A DNA stretch of 64,000 bases from contig NC_016586.1 of assembly GCF_000283655.1 (NCBI RefSeq), positions 449,001 to 513,000 of the forward strand. The letters run 5' to 3'. A model generated the notes under the pieces. That model made no database searches. It saw only the letters and a program-made list of their open reading frames with translations, and was not told the DNA's origin. Each line of letters begins with the position of its first letter. The stretch's first letter is position 1. This DNA is from Azospirillum lipoferum 4B. Its GTDB lineage: Bacteria > Pseudomonadota > Alphaproteobacteria > Azospirillales > Azospirillaceae. Positions 41,989 through 50,447 of the stretch are shown piece after piece. The position numbers were made by a program, and so were the translations under genes.

Positions 41989-42783
41989 ATGACCGGCCCG
42001 GACCAGCCCCCTGCCCTGTACGAACTGGATGCCGTCGGATTTTCGGCGGCCGGCCGGCCGATCCTGTCGGACCTGTCGCTTCGGCTGGAGCAGGGGCGCA
42101 TCTACGGGCTGGTCGGCCCCAATGGCTCCGGCAAGAGCACGCTGATCCGCATGCTCGCCCGCCAGCAGCCGCCGGGGGCCGGCCGCATCCGCTGCCTCGG
42201 CACCGAGATCGCCCGGATCGGCGAGCGCGACTTCGCCCGCACCGTCGCCTACATGCCGCAATTCACCCCGCCGGCGGAGGGCATGACGGTGCGCGAGCTG
42301 GTGGCGCTCGGCCGCTTCCCCTGGCATGGCGCCCTCGGCCGCTTCGGGGCGGAGGACGCCGCCAAGGTGGAGGAGGCGATCCAGGAGACCAACCTCGACG
42401 CCTTCGCCGACCGGCTGGTCGACAGCCTGTCCGGCGGCGAGCGGCAGCGCGTGTGGCTCGCCATGATGCTGGCGCAGGACACGCGCTGCCTGCTGCTGGA
42501 CGAACCGACCTCGGCGCTCGACATCGCCAGTCAGGTCGAGATGCTCGGGCTGGTGCGCCGGCTGAGCCGAGCCCGCGGCATCGGGGCGGTCATCGTTCTG
42601 CACGACATCAACATGGCCGCCCGCGTCTGCGACGAAATCCTGGCGATGCGCGGCGGCGCGCTGATTGCCCAGGGAACGCCGGACGCCATCATGACCGGCG
42701 AGACGCTGGGCGCGATCTACCGCCTCGCCATGGGCATCGTCCCGCATCCCGTCACCGGCGACCCCATCGGCTACGTCCTGTGA
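41989..42783 (+). CDS. fhuC: Hydroxamate siderophore importer ATPase (FhuC-like)
   Basis: A 264-residue ATPase. Walker A is GPNGSGKST (43-51), the signature LSGGERQRVWLAMMLAQ and Walker B CLLLDEPTSALD; the switch His is in VLHDINMAARVCDEI. MPQFTPPAEGMTVRELVALGR, split here as YMPQFTPPAEGMT, and FPWHGALGRF are FhuC-like. Its stop overlaps the ATG of the binding-protein gene (TGATG). The symbol is given because the order receptor-C-D-B is that of fhuACDB. Confidence 0.9.
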   Translation: MTGPDQPPALYELDAVGFSAAGRPILSDLSLRLEQGRIYGLVGPNGSGKSTLIRMLARQQPPGAGRIRCLGTEIARIGERDFARTVAYMPQFTPPAEGMTVRELVALGRFPWHGALGRFGAEDAAKVEEAIQETNLDAFADRLVDSLSGGERQRVWLAMMLAQDTRCLLLDEPTSALDIASQVEMLGLVRRLSRARGIGAVIVLHDINMAARVCDEILAMRGGALIAQGTPDAIMTGETLGAIYRLAMGIVPHPVTGDPIGYVL

Positions 42784-43676
42784 TGGCACGGGCAAGGACG
42801 ATATCGCGGCGCCGCGCGCTGGGCTTCACCGCCGGGCTTGCATCGATGCCCCGCCTCGCCTGGGCCGCTGGACCGCAACGGGTGGCGGTCATCGACTGGG
42901 CTCTGCTGGAAACGGTGCTGGCGCTGGGGGTGGTCCCGGTCGCCGCCACCGAACTGCTGCAATTCCGCAAGACAGTTGTCGAGCCCGCGGTGCCGGAGTC
43001 CGTCGCCGACATCGGATTGCGCGGAACACCGAATTACGAGGCGCTGAACCTCGCGGAGCCGGACCTGATCCTCACCTCCAACTACTACGAGGGCCAGCGC
43101 ACCAGCCTGGAGCGGGTCGCGCAAACCGTGTCGCTGTCGATCTACACGGCCGGCGTCCAGCCCTACCCGGCCGCCGCAGAGGCCGCCCTTACCCTCGGCC
43201 GGCTGCTCGGCCGCGAGGTACAGGCACAGGCCGTCGTCGCAGATACCGAGGCGGAAATCGCCCGCCTGCGCGGGAGGTTGAGCGGTGTCGGGCGGCGGCC
43301 GGTGCTGGCGATCAATTTCGGCGACGCCCGCCATTTCCGCGCCTTCGGCACCGACAGCATGTTCGGCGACGTGCTCCGCCGGCTGGGGGTGGAGAATGGC
43401 TGGGCGGCGCAGTCCAGCTACAGCGCAACCGCACCGGTCGGCATCGAGGCGCTGGCCCGCTTCCCCGACGCCACCGTCATCGTCGTTCCGCCGGTTCCCG
43501 CCGACGCGGTGCGGACACTGGCCGACAGCGCCCTGTGGCAGGCCCTGCCGATGGTACGGGAAAGCCGCGTGACGGTGATCGAGGCGGTCAACCATTTCGG
43601 CGGTCTCCCCGCCGCCCTGCGCTTCGCCCGCCTCGCCACCACAGCCCTTTTGCGAGGCAAAGACGGCCATGGCTGA
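42783..43676 (+). CDS. fhuD: Periplasmic siderophore-binding protein (FhuD-like)
   Basis: A 297-residue precursor with a twin-arginine signal (ISRRRALGFTAG, then LAWAAG), like FhuD of E. coli. RVAVIDWALLETVLALGVVP and IGLRGTPNYEALNLAEPDLIL are the FhuD-type first and second conserved blocks. The C-terminal end overlaps the permease gene by eight bases. It delivers ferric hydroxamates from periplasm to FhuB. Confidence 0.9.
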   Translation: MARARTISRRRALGFTAGLASMPRLAWAAGPQRVAVIDWALLETVLALGVVPVAATELLQFRKTVVEPAVPESVADIGLRGTPNYEALNLAEPDLILTSNYYEGQRTSLERVAQTVSLSIYTAGVQPYPAAAEAALTLGRLLGREVQAQAVVADTEAEIARLRGRLSGVGRRPVLAINFGDARHFRAFGTDSMFGDVLRRLGVENGWAAQSSYSATAPVGIEALARFPDATVIVVPPVPADAVRTLADSALWQALPMVRESRVTVIEAVNHFGGLPAALRFARLATTALLRGKDGHG

Positions 43677-45663
43677 GCGAGCCCCGATGAACCGCATCCT
43701 GCTGTGGGGCGGACTGGCCCTGGTCGCCGCCTGCCTGTCCATCGTCCAGGTCGCCGGACATTTCGCTTCGCCCGCACCGGCCGGAACGACACCGAACAGC
43801 GCCGACTGGCTCGACGCCATCATCCTCTATCACAGCGTCCTGCCGCGCATCGCCGTTTCGCTGGTCGCCGGGGCGGCGCTGGGACTGTCGGGGCTTCTGC
43901 TCCAGCGCGTCCTGCGCAACCCGCTGGCCGAGCCATCGACCCTCGGCGTGTCGGCCGGCGCCCAGCTCGCCATGACGGTGGGGCTGCTCTACGCCCCGGC
44001 GCTGATGGAACAGGCGCGCGAGGGCGTGGCGCTGGCCGGCGGGCTGACAGTGGTCGGGCTGATCCTCGCCATGACATGGCGACGCGGGTTGGAGCCGGTC
44101 GCCGTGATCCTGGCCGGCATGATGGTCGCGCTGACCGCCACCATGGCCAGCGCCGCACTGATCCTCGCCAACGGCGACTATCTCTTCTCCATCTTCATCT
44201 GGGGCGGCGGCGCGCTGGCGCAGCAAAGTTGGGGCCCCACCCTGACCATCGCGCTGCGCCTGCTGGTCGGCCTCGCCGCCGCCATCCTGCTGACGCGCCC
44301 GCTGGCCATCCTCGGCCTCGACGATGCCAGCGCCCGCAGCCTGGGCGTCGCCCTCAACGCGACGCGCTTCGCCGTCATCGGCGTCGCGGTCTGGCTGGCC
44401 GCCAGCGTGACGGCGGAGGTCGGCGTGATCGGCTTCGTCGGGCTGGCCGCCCCCGCCCTGGCGCATCTCAGCGGTGCGCGCACCCAGAGCCGGAAACTGA
44501 TCGCCGCGCCGCTGATCGGCGCCATCCTGCTCTGGGTCACCGACGGGCTGGTTCAGCTTCTGGCCGGCGCCAACGGCGAACGGGTGCCGACCGGCGCCGC
44601 CACCGCCCTGCTGGGCGGCCCGCTGCTGCTGTGGCTACTGCCGCGCCTGCGCATGTTCGAATGGCCGTCGCCCAACAACCGCCCAGCGCCGTCGCGCCGC
44701 AGCCCGCGCCCCCGCCTGCTGATCGGCCTGATCGCCTTGCTGGGCCTTGCCGCCGTGGCTCTCGCCCTGACCGTCGGCTATGGCCCGGACGGCTGGTCCG
44801 TCGCCACCGGCTCCCTGCTCGACCGGCTGCTGGCATGGCGGGGGCCGCGTGTGGCGGTCGCGGCGGCGGCGGGCGCCATGCTGGCGGCGGCCGGAATGCT
44901 GTTGCAGCGCATCACCGCCAACCCGTTGGCCAGCCCGGAAATCCTCGGCGTCGGCACCGGATCGGGCGTCGGGCTGACCGCCGCGCTGTTCCTGGTCGCC
45001 GCACCCGGCATCGGCATCCAGATCGCCGCCTCGGCGGCGGGAGCGGTGCTGGTGCTGGCCGCCATGCTGGCCCTGTCGCTGCGCGCCGGCTTCGGACCGG
45101 AACGTCTGCTGCTGGCCGGCATCGCCATGAGCGCGCTGTGCAGCGCCGTCCTGACCGCCGTCATCGCCACCGGCACGCCCCAGGCCTTCACCCTGCTGCG
45201 CTGGCTGAGCGGATCGACCAACGACGCCGGCCCGGCCGACGCCTGGTTCTGCGCGGGCGCCGCGGTCCTGCTGCTGGCGGCACTGCCGCTGGCCTCCCGC
45301 TGGCTGGAGATCCTGCCGCTCGGCGACGTCACCGCCCGGTCGGTCGGCCTGCCGGTGCAGCGCTGCCGCATCCTTCTGGTCCTGTTCGCCGGCCTGCTCA
45401 CCGCGGCGGCGGCGCTCTTCGTCGGACCCTTGAGCTTCGTCGGCCTGATCGCCCCGCACCTCGCCCGGCTCGCCGGCCTCGGCCGCGCGCTGGAGCAGGG
45501 CCTCGGCGCGGTGCTGATCGGCGCCGGCCTGATGGTGGTGTCGGATTGGCTGGCGCGAACCGTCGCCTTCCCGTATCAACTGCCGCTGGGATTGTTCGCC
45601 GCGCTGCTTGCCGGCCCCTACCTGATCTGGTTGCTCAGCCGAGCCGGCTCGCGCGCCGGCTAG
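43669..45663 (+). CDS. fhuB: Double-length siderophore importer permease (FhuB-like)
   Basis: A 664-residue permease consisting of two fused FecCD domains, as in FhuB. The first half has LPRIAVSLVAGAALGLSGLL and RNPLAEPSTLGVSAGAQLA; the second has RGPRVAVAAAAGAMLAAAGM and ANPLASPEILGVGTGSGVG. Each half ends in the coupling region (EVGVIGFVGLAAPALAH; GPLSFVGLIAPHLARLAG). About twenty hydrophobic segments are present. It overlaps the FhuD gene and is followed 55 bases later by an ABC exporter gene. Confidence 0.92.
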   Translation: MAERAPMNRILLWGGLALVAACLSIVQVAGHFASPAPAGTTPNSADWLDAIILYHSVLPRIAVSLVAGAALGLSGLLLQRVLRNPLAEPSTLGVSAGAQLAMTVGLLYAPALMEQAREGVALAGGLTVVGLILAMTWRRGLEPVAVILAGMMVALTATMASAALILANGDYLFSIFIWGGGALAQQSWGPTLTIALRLLVGLAAAILLTRPLAILGLDDASARSLGVALNATRFAVIGVAVWLAASVTAEVGVIGFVGLAAPALAHLSGARTQSRKLIAAPLIGAILLWVTDGLVQLLAGANGERVPTGAATALLGGPLLLWLLPRLRMFEWPSPNNRPAPSRRSPRPRLLIGLIALLGLAAVALALTVGYGPDGWSVATGSLLDRLLAWRGPRVAVAAAAGAMLAAAGMLLQRITANPLASPEILGVGTGSGVGLTAALFLVAAPGIGIQIAASAAGAVLVLAAMLALSLRAGFGPERLLLAGIAMSALCSAVLTAVIATGTPQAFTLLRWLSGSTNDAGPADAWFCAGAAVLLLAALPLASRWLEILPLGDVTARSVGLPVQRCRILLVLFAGLLTAAAALFVGPLSFVGLIAPHLARLAGLGRALEQGLGAVLIGAGLMVVSDWLARTVAFPYQLPLGLFAALLAGPYLIWLLSRAGSRAG

Positions 45664-45718
45664 CCCGTTCTGTTCCCCCGTGCCTATTCCCATTTTCAGT
45701 TCCGGAATGAGAAGAGCC

Positions 45719-47395
45719 ATGCTCCGCCGCTTCCTCGCCTACTACCGTCCCTACAAGGGCCTGCTGATTCTCGACATTTCCTGCGCGATCCTGTCGGGAC
45801 TGCTGGAGCTGGGCTTCCCGATGGCGGTGCGCGCCTTCGTGGACCGGCTACTGCCCACCCAGGATTGGCCGCTGATCGTCGCCGCGACGGCGCTGCTGCT
45901 GGCGGTCTACATGGCGAATGGCGGGTTGATGGCCATCGTGACCTATTGGGGCCACAAGCTGGGCGTCAACATCGAGACGGAGATGCGGCGGAAGAGCTTC
46001 GACCATCTGCAGAAGCTCTCCTTCAGCTTCTACGACAACAACAAGACCGGCCATCTCGTCGGCCGCGTCACCCGCGACCTGGACGAGATCGGCGAGGTGG
46101 CGCACCACGGCCCCGAAGACCTGCTGATCGCGGTGATGACCTTCGTCGGCGCCTTCGCCCTGATGGCGGTGGTGCATCTGCCGCTGGCGCTGATCACCGC
46201 CGCCATCGTGCCGGTGATCGCGTGGCTGACCAGCCGCTATGGCGGGCGCATGACCAAGAATTGGCAGTCGCTCTATTCCCGCGTCGGCGACTTCAACGTC
46301 CGCATCGAGGAGAATGTCGGCGGCATGCGCGTCGTCCAGGCCTTCACCAACGAGGACCACGAGCGCAAGCTGTTCGCCGAGGACAACGACCGCTACCGCA
46401 AGACCAAGCTCGACGCCTACAAGATCATGGCAGCGTCGACGACGCTCAGCTACATGAGCATGCGGCTGATCCTGATCGTCGTCATGCTGACCGGCGCCCA
46501 TTTCGTCCTGGTGGGGGAACTGACCCAGGGCGGGTTCTTCGCCTTCCTGCTGCTGGTCAACACCTTCTTCCGCCCCATCGAGAAGATCAACGCGGTCATC
46601 GAGACCTACCCGCGCGGCATCGCCGGCTTCCGCCGCTACACCGCCCTGCTCGACACCCAGCCCGACATCGCGGACGCTCCCAATGCCGTCCCGGCGCCGC
46701 CGCTGAAGGGCGACATCCGCTTCGAAGGCGTGTCCTTCGGCTATGACCCCGCCCGCCCGGTCCTGAAGGGTGTCGACCTTAGCATCAAGGCAGGATCCAC
46801 CGTCGCCTTCATCGGCCCGTCGGGCGCCGGCAAGACGACGATCTGCTCGCTGCTGCCACGCTTCTACGAGATCGCCGGCGGCAGCATCACCATCGACGGC
46901 CTCGACATCCGCAGCATGACGCTGGCCTCGCTGCGCCGGCAGATCGGCATCGTCCAGCAGGACGTCTTCCTGTTCGGCGGCACCATCCGCGAGAACATCG
47001 CCTATGGCCGGCTGGGCGCGTCCGACGCCGAGATCGCCGAGGCGGCGCGCCGCGCCCATCTCGACGGGCTGATCGCCTCGCTGCCCGACGGGCTCGACAC
47101 CATCATCGGCGAGCGTGGCGTGAAGTTGTCGGGCGGCCAGAAGCAGCGGTTGACCATCGCCCGCATGTTCCTGAAGAACCCGCCGATCCTGATCCTGGAC
47201 GAGGCGACCTCGGCGCTCGACACCCGGACGGAGCGGGAAATCCAGAAATCCCTGATGGAGCTGGCGGAAGGGCGGACGACGCTGATCATCGCCCACCGTC
47301 TGGCGACCATCCGCAGCGCCGACGAGGTCTATGTCGTCGGCACCGGAGGCGGGATCCAGCGCATCACCCACGAGGAACTGGCCGCCCACGGCTGA
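45719..47395 (+). CDS. Homodimer-type ABC exporter (fused membrane and ATPase domains)
   Basis: About 558 residues: a six-helix type I exporter membrane domain (1-310) with FYDNNKTGHLVGRVTRDLDE, and an ATPase domain with Walker A GPSGAGKT, signature LSGGQKQRLTIARMFLKNPP and Walker B ILILDEATSALD, then LIIAHRLATIRSAD. The start is ambiguous (ATG at 45707 or 45719; a GTG at 45680 is also in frame). The substrate is unknown. Because it follows the fhuACDB genes at 55 bases on the same strand, a role in siderophore export or recycling is possible, though multidrug and lipid exporters look the same. Confidence 0.9.
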   Translation: MLRRFLAYYRPYKGLLILDISCAILSGLLELGFPMAVRAFVDRLLPTQDWPLIVAATALLLAVYMANGGLMAIVTYWGHKLGVNIETEMRRKSFDHLQKLSFSFYDNNKTGHLVGRVTRDLDEIGEVAHHGPEDLLIAVMTFVGAFALMAVVHLPLALITAAIVPVIAWLTSRYGGRMTKNWQSLYSRVGDFNVRIEENVGGMRVVQAFTNEDHERKLFAEDNDRYRKTKLDAYKIMAASTTLSYMSMRLILIVVMLTGAHFVLVGELTQGGFFAFLLLVNTFFRPIEKINAVIETYPRGIAGFRRYTALLDTQPDIADAPNAVPAPPLKGDIRFEGVSFGYDPARPVLKGVDLSIKAGSTVAFIGPSGAGKTTICSLLPRFYEIAGGSITIDGLDIRSMTLASLRRQIGIVQQDVFLFGGTIRENIAYGRLGASDAEIAEAARRAHLDGLIASLPDGLDTIIGERGVKLSGGQKQRLTIARMFLKNPPILILDEATSALDTRTEREIQKSLMELAEGRTTLIIAHRLATIRSADEVYVVGTGGGIQRITHEELAAHG

Positions 47396-47651
47396 GGGGG
47401 CGACGGGGGCGGTGACGGACCGAGGAGACGGGTCGCCGCTCCCCCCCCTTGGGCATTTTCACGGTTTCAGACTCGATGCGTGCTTGTGGATAGCCATCGA
47501 ACAGGATAGGCCGGGCAGATGGACATCGTCTCAACATCATACCGAAATATCGTATAGTCCGGGACGCAGCCTTCACTTTGGTGTTATGCAGGCTTTACTA
47601 TCAACCAGACCAACGCTTCCCTTAACATTAGGACAAGGTCTTTGTATGGTA

Positions 47652-47684
47652 CATTGAAATCAGTGACAGAAACGGGTTTCAATG
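47652..47684 (+). promoter_or_regulatory. Dyad overlapping the betT start codon
   Basis: CATTGAAA and TTTCAATG form a perfect eight-base inverted repeat with a 17-base loop. The 3' arm contains the ATG of the transporter gene, so folding would hide the start codon and the weak GGG ribosome site. It may be an operator or a translational switch. The 286-base gap before it is less GC-rich than its surroundings and shows no gene. Confidence 0.4.
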
Positions 47685-49664
47685 CAACAGATAAACAAGA
47701 CCGTTTCCTTCACAGCTGGCGGACTGATTCTACTGTTCGTTGCCCTGGCTGCGTTGTTCACCGAGCCGTTCGGCTCCCGCGTGTCGGAGATGCAGGCATT
47801 TGTCGTCGGCAACTTCGGCTGGTTCTACGTGCTTGTCGTCGCAGGTTTCCTGCTGTTCGTCCTGTGGCTCTTCTTCAGCCCCTATGGCGCGATCAAGCTG
47901 GGGCACGACGATGACGAGCCGGAATTCAGCTATCCCTCCTGGTTCGCCATGCTGTTCAGCGCCGGGATGGGCATCGGGCTGCTGTTCTACGGCGTCGCCG
48001 AGCCGATGCTGCATTTCTCCAATCCGCGCGTGGGCGAGGCGGGAACTCCCGACGCTGCGCGCGAGGCGATGAACCTCGCATTCCTGCATTGGGGCCTGCA
48101 CGCCTGGGCGATCTACATCGTCGTCGGGCTGTCGCTCGGGTATTTCGCCTATCGCCAGGATCTTCCCCTGACCATCCGGTCGGCGCTCTACCCGCTGCTG
48201 GGCGACCGCATCCGCGGCTGGCCCGGCCATGTCGTCGACATCATCGCCATCTTCGGCACGCTGTTCGGGATCGCGACCTCGCTGGGGCTCGGCGTCATGC
48301 AGATCAACGCCGGCTTCGCCTATCTCGGCCTGCTCGACGTCGGTTTGTCGCAGCAGATCGTGCTGATCGCCGTCATCACGGTGGTGGCCACCGCCTCCGC
48401 CGCCAGCGGCGTGGGGCGGGGCATCCGCCGATTGAGCGAACTGAACATGCTGGCGGGCGTGCTGCTGCTGGCCTTCGTCTTCCTGCTGGGTCCGACGGTG
48501 TTCCTGCTGTCGACGCTGGTGGAAAGCATCGGCCGTTACCTGTGGACGCTGCCCTACACCAGCTTCCGCACCCTGCCCTATGCCGGGGCGGAGTGGCAGG
48601 CGAGCTGGACGATGTTCTATTGGGGCTGGTGGATCTCCTGGGCGCCCTTCGTCGGCATGTTCATCGCCCGTGTGTCGCGCGGCCGCACCATCCGCGAATT
48701 CATCGGCGGCGTGCTGTTCGCGCCGGTCGCGCTGACCATGCTGTGGTTCATCGTGTTCGGCGAAACGGCGATCCACATGGAGATGTTCGAAGGCGGCGGC
48801 ATGGCCGCGGCGGTGGCCGACAGCGTGCCGACCGCGCTGTTCGTCATGCTGGACCGGCTGCCGCTCAGCACCATCACCTCCGCCATCGCCACGCTGATGG
48901 TCGTCACCTTCTTCGTCACCTCCGCCGATTCCGGCGCGATGGTCATCGACATCATCGGCTCCGGCGGCGATCAGGATCCGCCGATCGCCACGCGCATCTT
49001 CTGGGCACTGCTGTCGGGGGTGGTGGCGGCGGTGCTCCTGCTGGTCGGCGGGCTCCAGGCCCTGCAGACCGCGGCGGTCACCACGGCGCTGCCCTTCGCG
49101 CTCGTCATGGTGCTGATGTGCGTCGGTCTCGTCCTCAGCCTGCGCAGCGAGCGGAAAGTCGATCCCGGCAGGCGCACGGCCCGCGTCACGGCAGGCACCC
49201 CCGCTCCGGCGGCGGAGACGGCCGACGACGGGGATTGGCGGCAAGGGCTTGCCGCGATGCTGGGCCGCCGGAGCGGACAGGCGGCGGTTCCGCCGGGCGC
49301 GGGGGCCGCGCGGCGCAACGTCGCGCGCTTCATCGCCGACGACGTGGTGCCGGCCCTGCGCGACGTCGCGGAGGAGCTGGAACGCAACGGCCGCGTCGTG
49401 GAAATCGACGCCAGTTCCTTCAGCGCCGGCATCGCCGTGCTGAGGAACGGCCAGGAGGAGTTCTCCTACGCGATCCGCGCGCGCGCCTATCATCCCATGA
49501 GCTTCGCCTTCTCGGGCATCGAGAAGGATGACGAGCCGTGGCAGACGCGGGCCGAGGTCATCCTGCGCGGCGGCCTGCACAAGCAGCTTCCGCAGGAGCG
49601 GATGAACCGCCGCGCCATCCGGCATGATTTCGTCCGCGAATACGGCAAATGGGTGGGCTGGTGA
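47682..49664 (+). CDS. betT: BCCT-family transporter (BetT-like choline/betaine importer)
   Basis: Inner-membrane osmolyte importer of 660 residues with twelve hydrophobic segments. The BCCT signature is FYWGWWISWAPFVGMFIARVSRGRTIREF, split here as FYWGWWISWAPFVGMF and RVSRGRTIREF, and GMGIGLLFYGVAEPM is the conserved Gly-rich entry helix. The cytosolic C-terminus of about 160 residues is long, as in BetT-type proteins with osmosensing tails. It has no bet dehydrogenase genes beside it, so choline versus betaine specificity cannot be set. The start lies inside a dyad that may control translation. The next gene starts two bases after the stop. Confidence 0.9.
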   Translation: MQQINKTVSFTAGGLILLFVALAALFTEPFGSRVSEMQAFVVGNFGWFYVLVVAGFLLFVLWLFFSPYGAIKLGHDDDEPEFSYPSWFAMLFSAGMGIGLLFYGVAEPMLHFSNPRVGEAGTPDAAREAMNLAFLHWGLHAWAIYIVVGLSLGYFAYRQDLPLTIRSALYPLLGDRIRGWPGHVVDIIAIFGTLFGIATSLGLGVMQINAGFAYLGLLDVGLSQQIVLIAVITVVATASAASGVGRGIRRLSELNMLAGVLLLAFVFLLGPTVFLLSTLVESIGRYLWTLPYTSFRTLPYAGAEWQASWTMFYWGWWISWAPFVGMFIARVSRGRTIREFIGGVLFAPVALTMLWFIVFGETAIHMEMFEGGGMAAAVADSVPTALFVMLDRLPLSTITSAIATLMVVTFFVTSADSGAMVIDIIGSGGDQDPPIATRIFWALLSGVVAAVLLLVGGLQALQTAAVTTALPFALVMVLMCVGLVLSLRSERKVDPGRRTARVTAGTPAPAAETADDGDWRQGLAAMLGRRSGQAAVPPGAGAARRNVARFIADDVVPALRDVAEELERNGRVVEIDASSFSAGIAVLRNGQEEFSYAIRARAYHPMSFAFSGIEKDDEPWQTRAEVILRGGLHKQLPQERMNRRAIRHDFVREYGKWVGW

Positions 49665-49665
49665 G

Positions 49666-50193
49666 ATGACGCTTCCGTCGTCCCGCGAACTCCGCCACGA
49701 GCATTTCCGGCAGATCTTCCTCAGCGAACGGTCGCGCCGGGAATCGATCAGGAGCAGCATCGGGACGCCGGTATCGGCCATCTCTTTCGCGGTCTTCGCA
49801 CTGGGAAACCTGGCGGTGCGTTTCGACGCCTCCCGGCTGTACGAGCCCACCGCCACGGCCATCGCCGTGCTGACCGCGATCAGCGTGCTGGCCCTGCTCG
49901 GCGCCGTCCATCAGGTCTTCATGGTGGAATGGCTGTTTGTCCATCACGAACCGCCCCGCCTGACCGATCTGGTCCTGGCGGAGGAGAGCCTGCGCGCCGG
50001 CAAAGGGGAGGAGGAGGTGGCGGCCGGCATGATGGATCTGATGACGGCCAGCTACTCCATCGCCTTCGAACAGTATCTGTGGGGCAACACGGTCAGCGCG
50101 CGCAGCCGCACCCGGGCCTTGCGGCTGGTGATTCTGTCGCTGACCTTCCTGGCGGCCGGCTTTCTGCTGCTGCCCTTTCATCTGAAGCGCTGA
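49666..50193 (+). CDS. Membrane protein of unknown function downstream of betT
   Basis: A 175-residue protein with three hydrophobic segments (about 35-53, 60-85 and 152-168) and a charged N-terminus. The middle is polar and acidic (LVLAEESLRAGKGEEEVA). I do not recognise the family. It follows betT after a single base gap, so it is almost certainly co-translated or co-transcribed and may modify transporter activity; that is inference. Confidence 0.75.
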   Translation: MTLPSSRELRHEHFRQIFLSERSRRESIRSSIGTPVSAISFAVFALGNLAVRFDASRLYEPTATAIAVLTAISVLALLGAVHQVFMVEWLFVHHEPPRLTDLVLAEESLRAGKGEEEVAAGMMDLMTASYSIAFEQYLWGNTVSARSRTRALRLVILSLTFLAAGFLLLPFHLKR

Positions 50194-50197
50194 ACCC

Positions 50198-50428
50198 ATG
50201 CTCTGGCTCGACCGCATCTTGACCCGCCGGCGCATGCAGGACTGTTTCGGTCCGGTGCCGCGCTGGTCGCATTTCCGGCTGCGCCCGGCCTGCCTTCAGC
50301 TGTCCCGGCAGGAGCGGGACATGCAGGAACTGCTCAAGCTGGCGGTGGCGCCGCGCCTGACGATGGCCGACGAGGAACTCGCCATTCTCATCGCCCCCGC
50401 CGAGCGCCGTGCCATCGAGACGGACTGA
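50198..50428 (+). CDS. Small protein of unknown function
   Basis: A 76-residue basic protein (RILTRRRMQDCF near the start, then LQLSRQERDMQELLKLAV) without membrane segment. It begins four bases after the preceding stop and ends 19 bases from the convergent chemoreceptor gene, filling the gap exactly, which supports a real gene. The ribosome site is weak. The family is not recognised. Confidence 0.5.
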   Translation: MLWLDRILTRRRMQDCFGPVPRWSHFRLRPACLQLSRQERDMQELLKLAVAPRLTMADEELAILIAPAERRAIETD

Positions 50429-50447
50429 GGCATGGACCGGATGGCCC

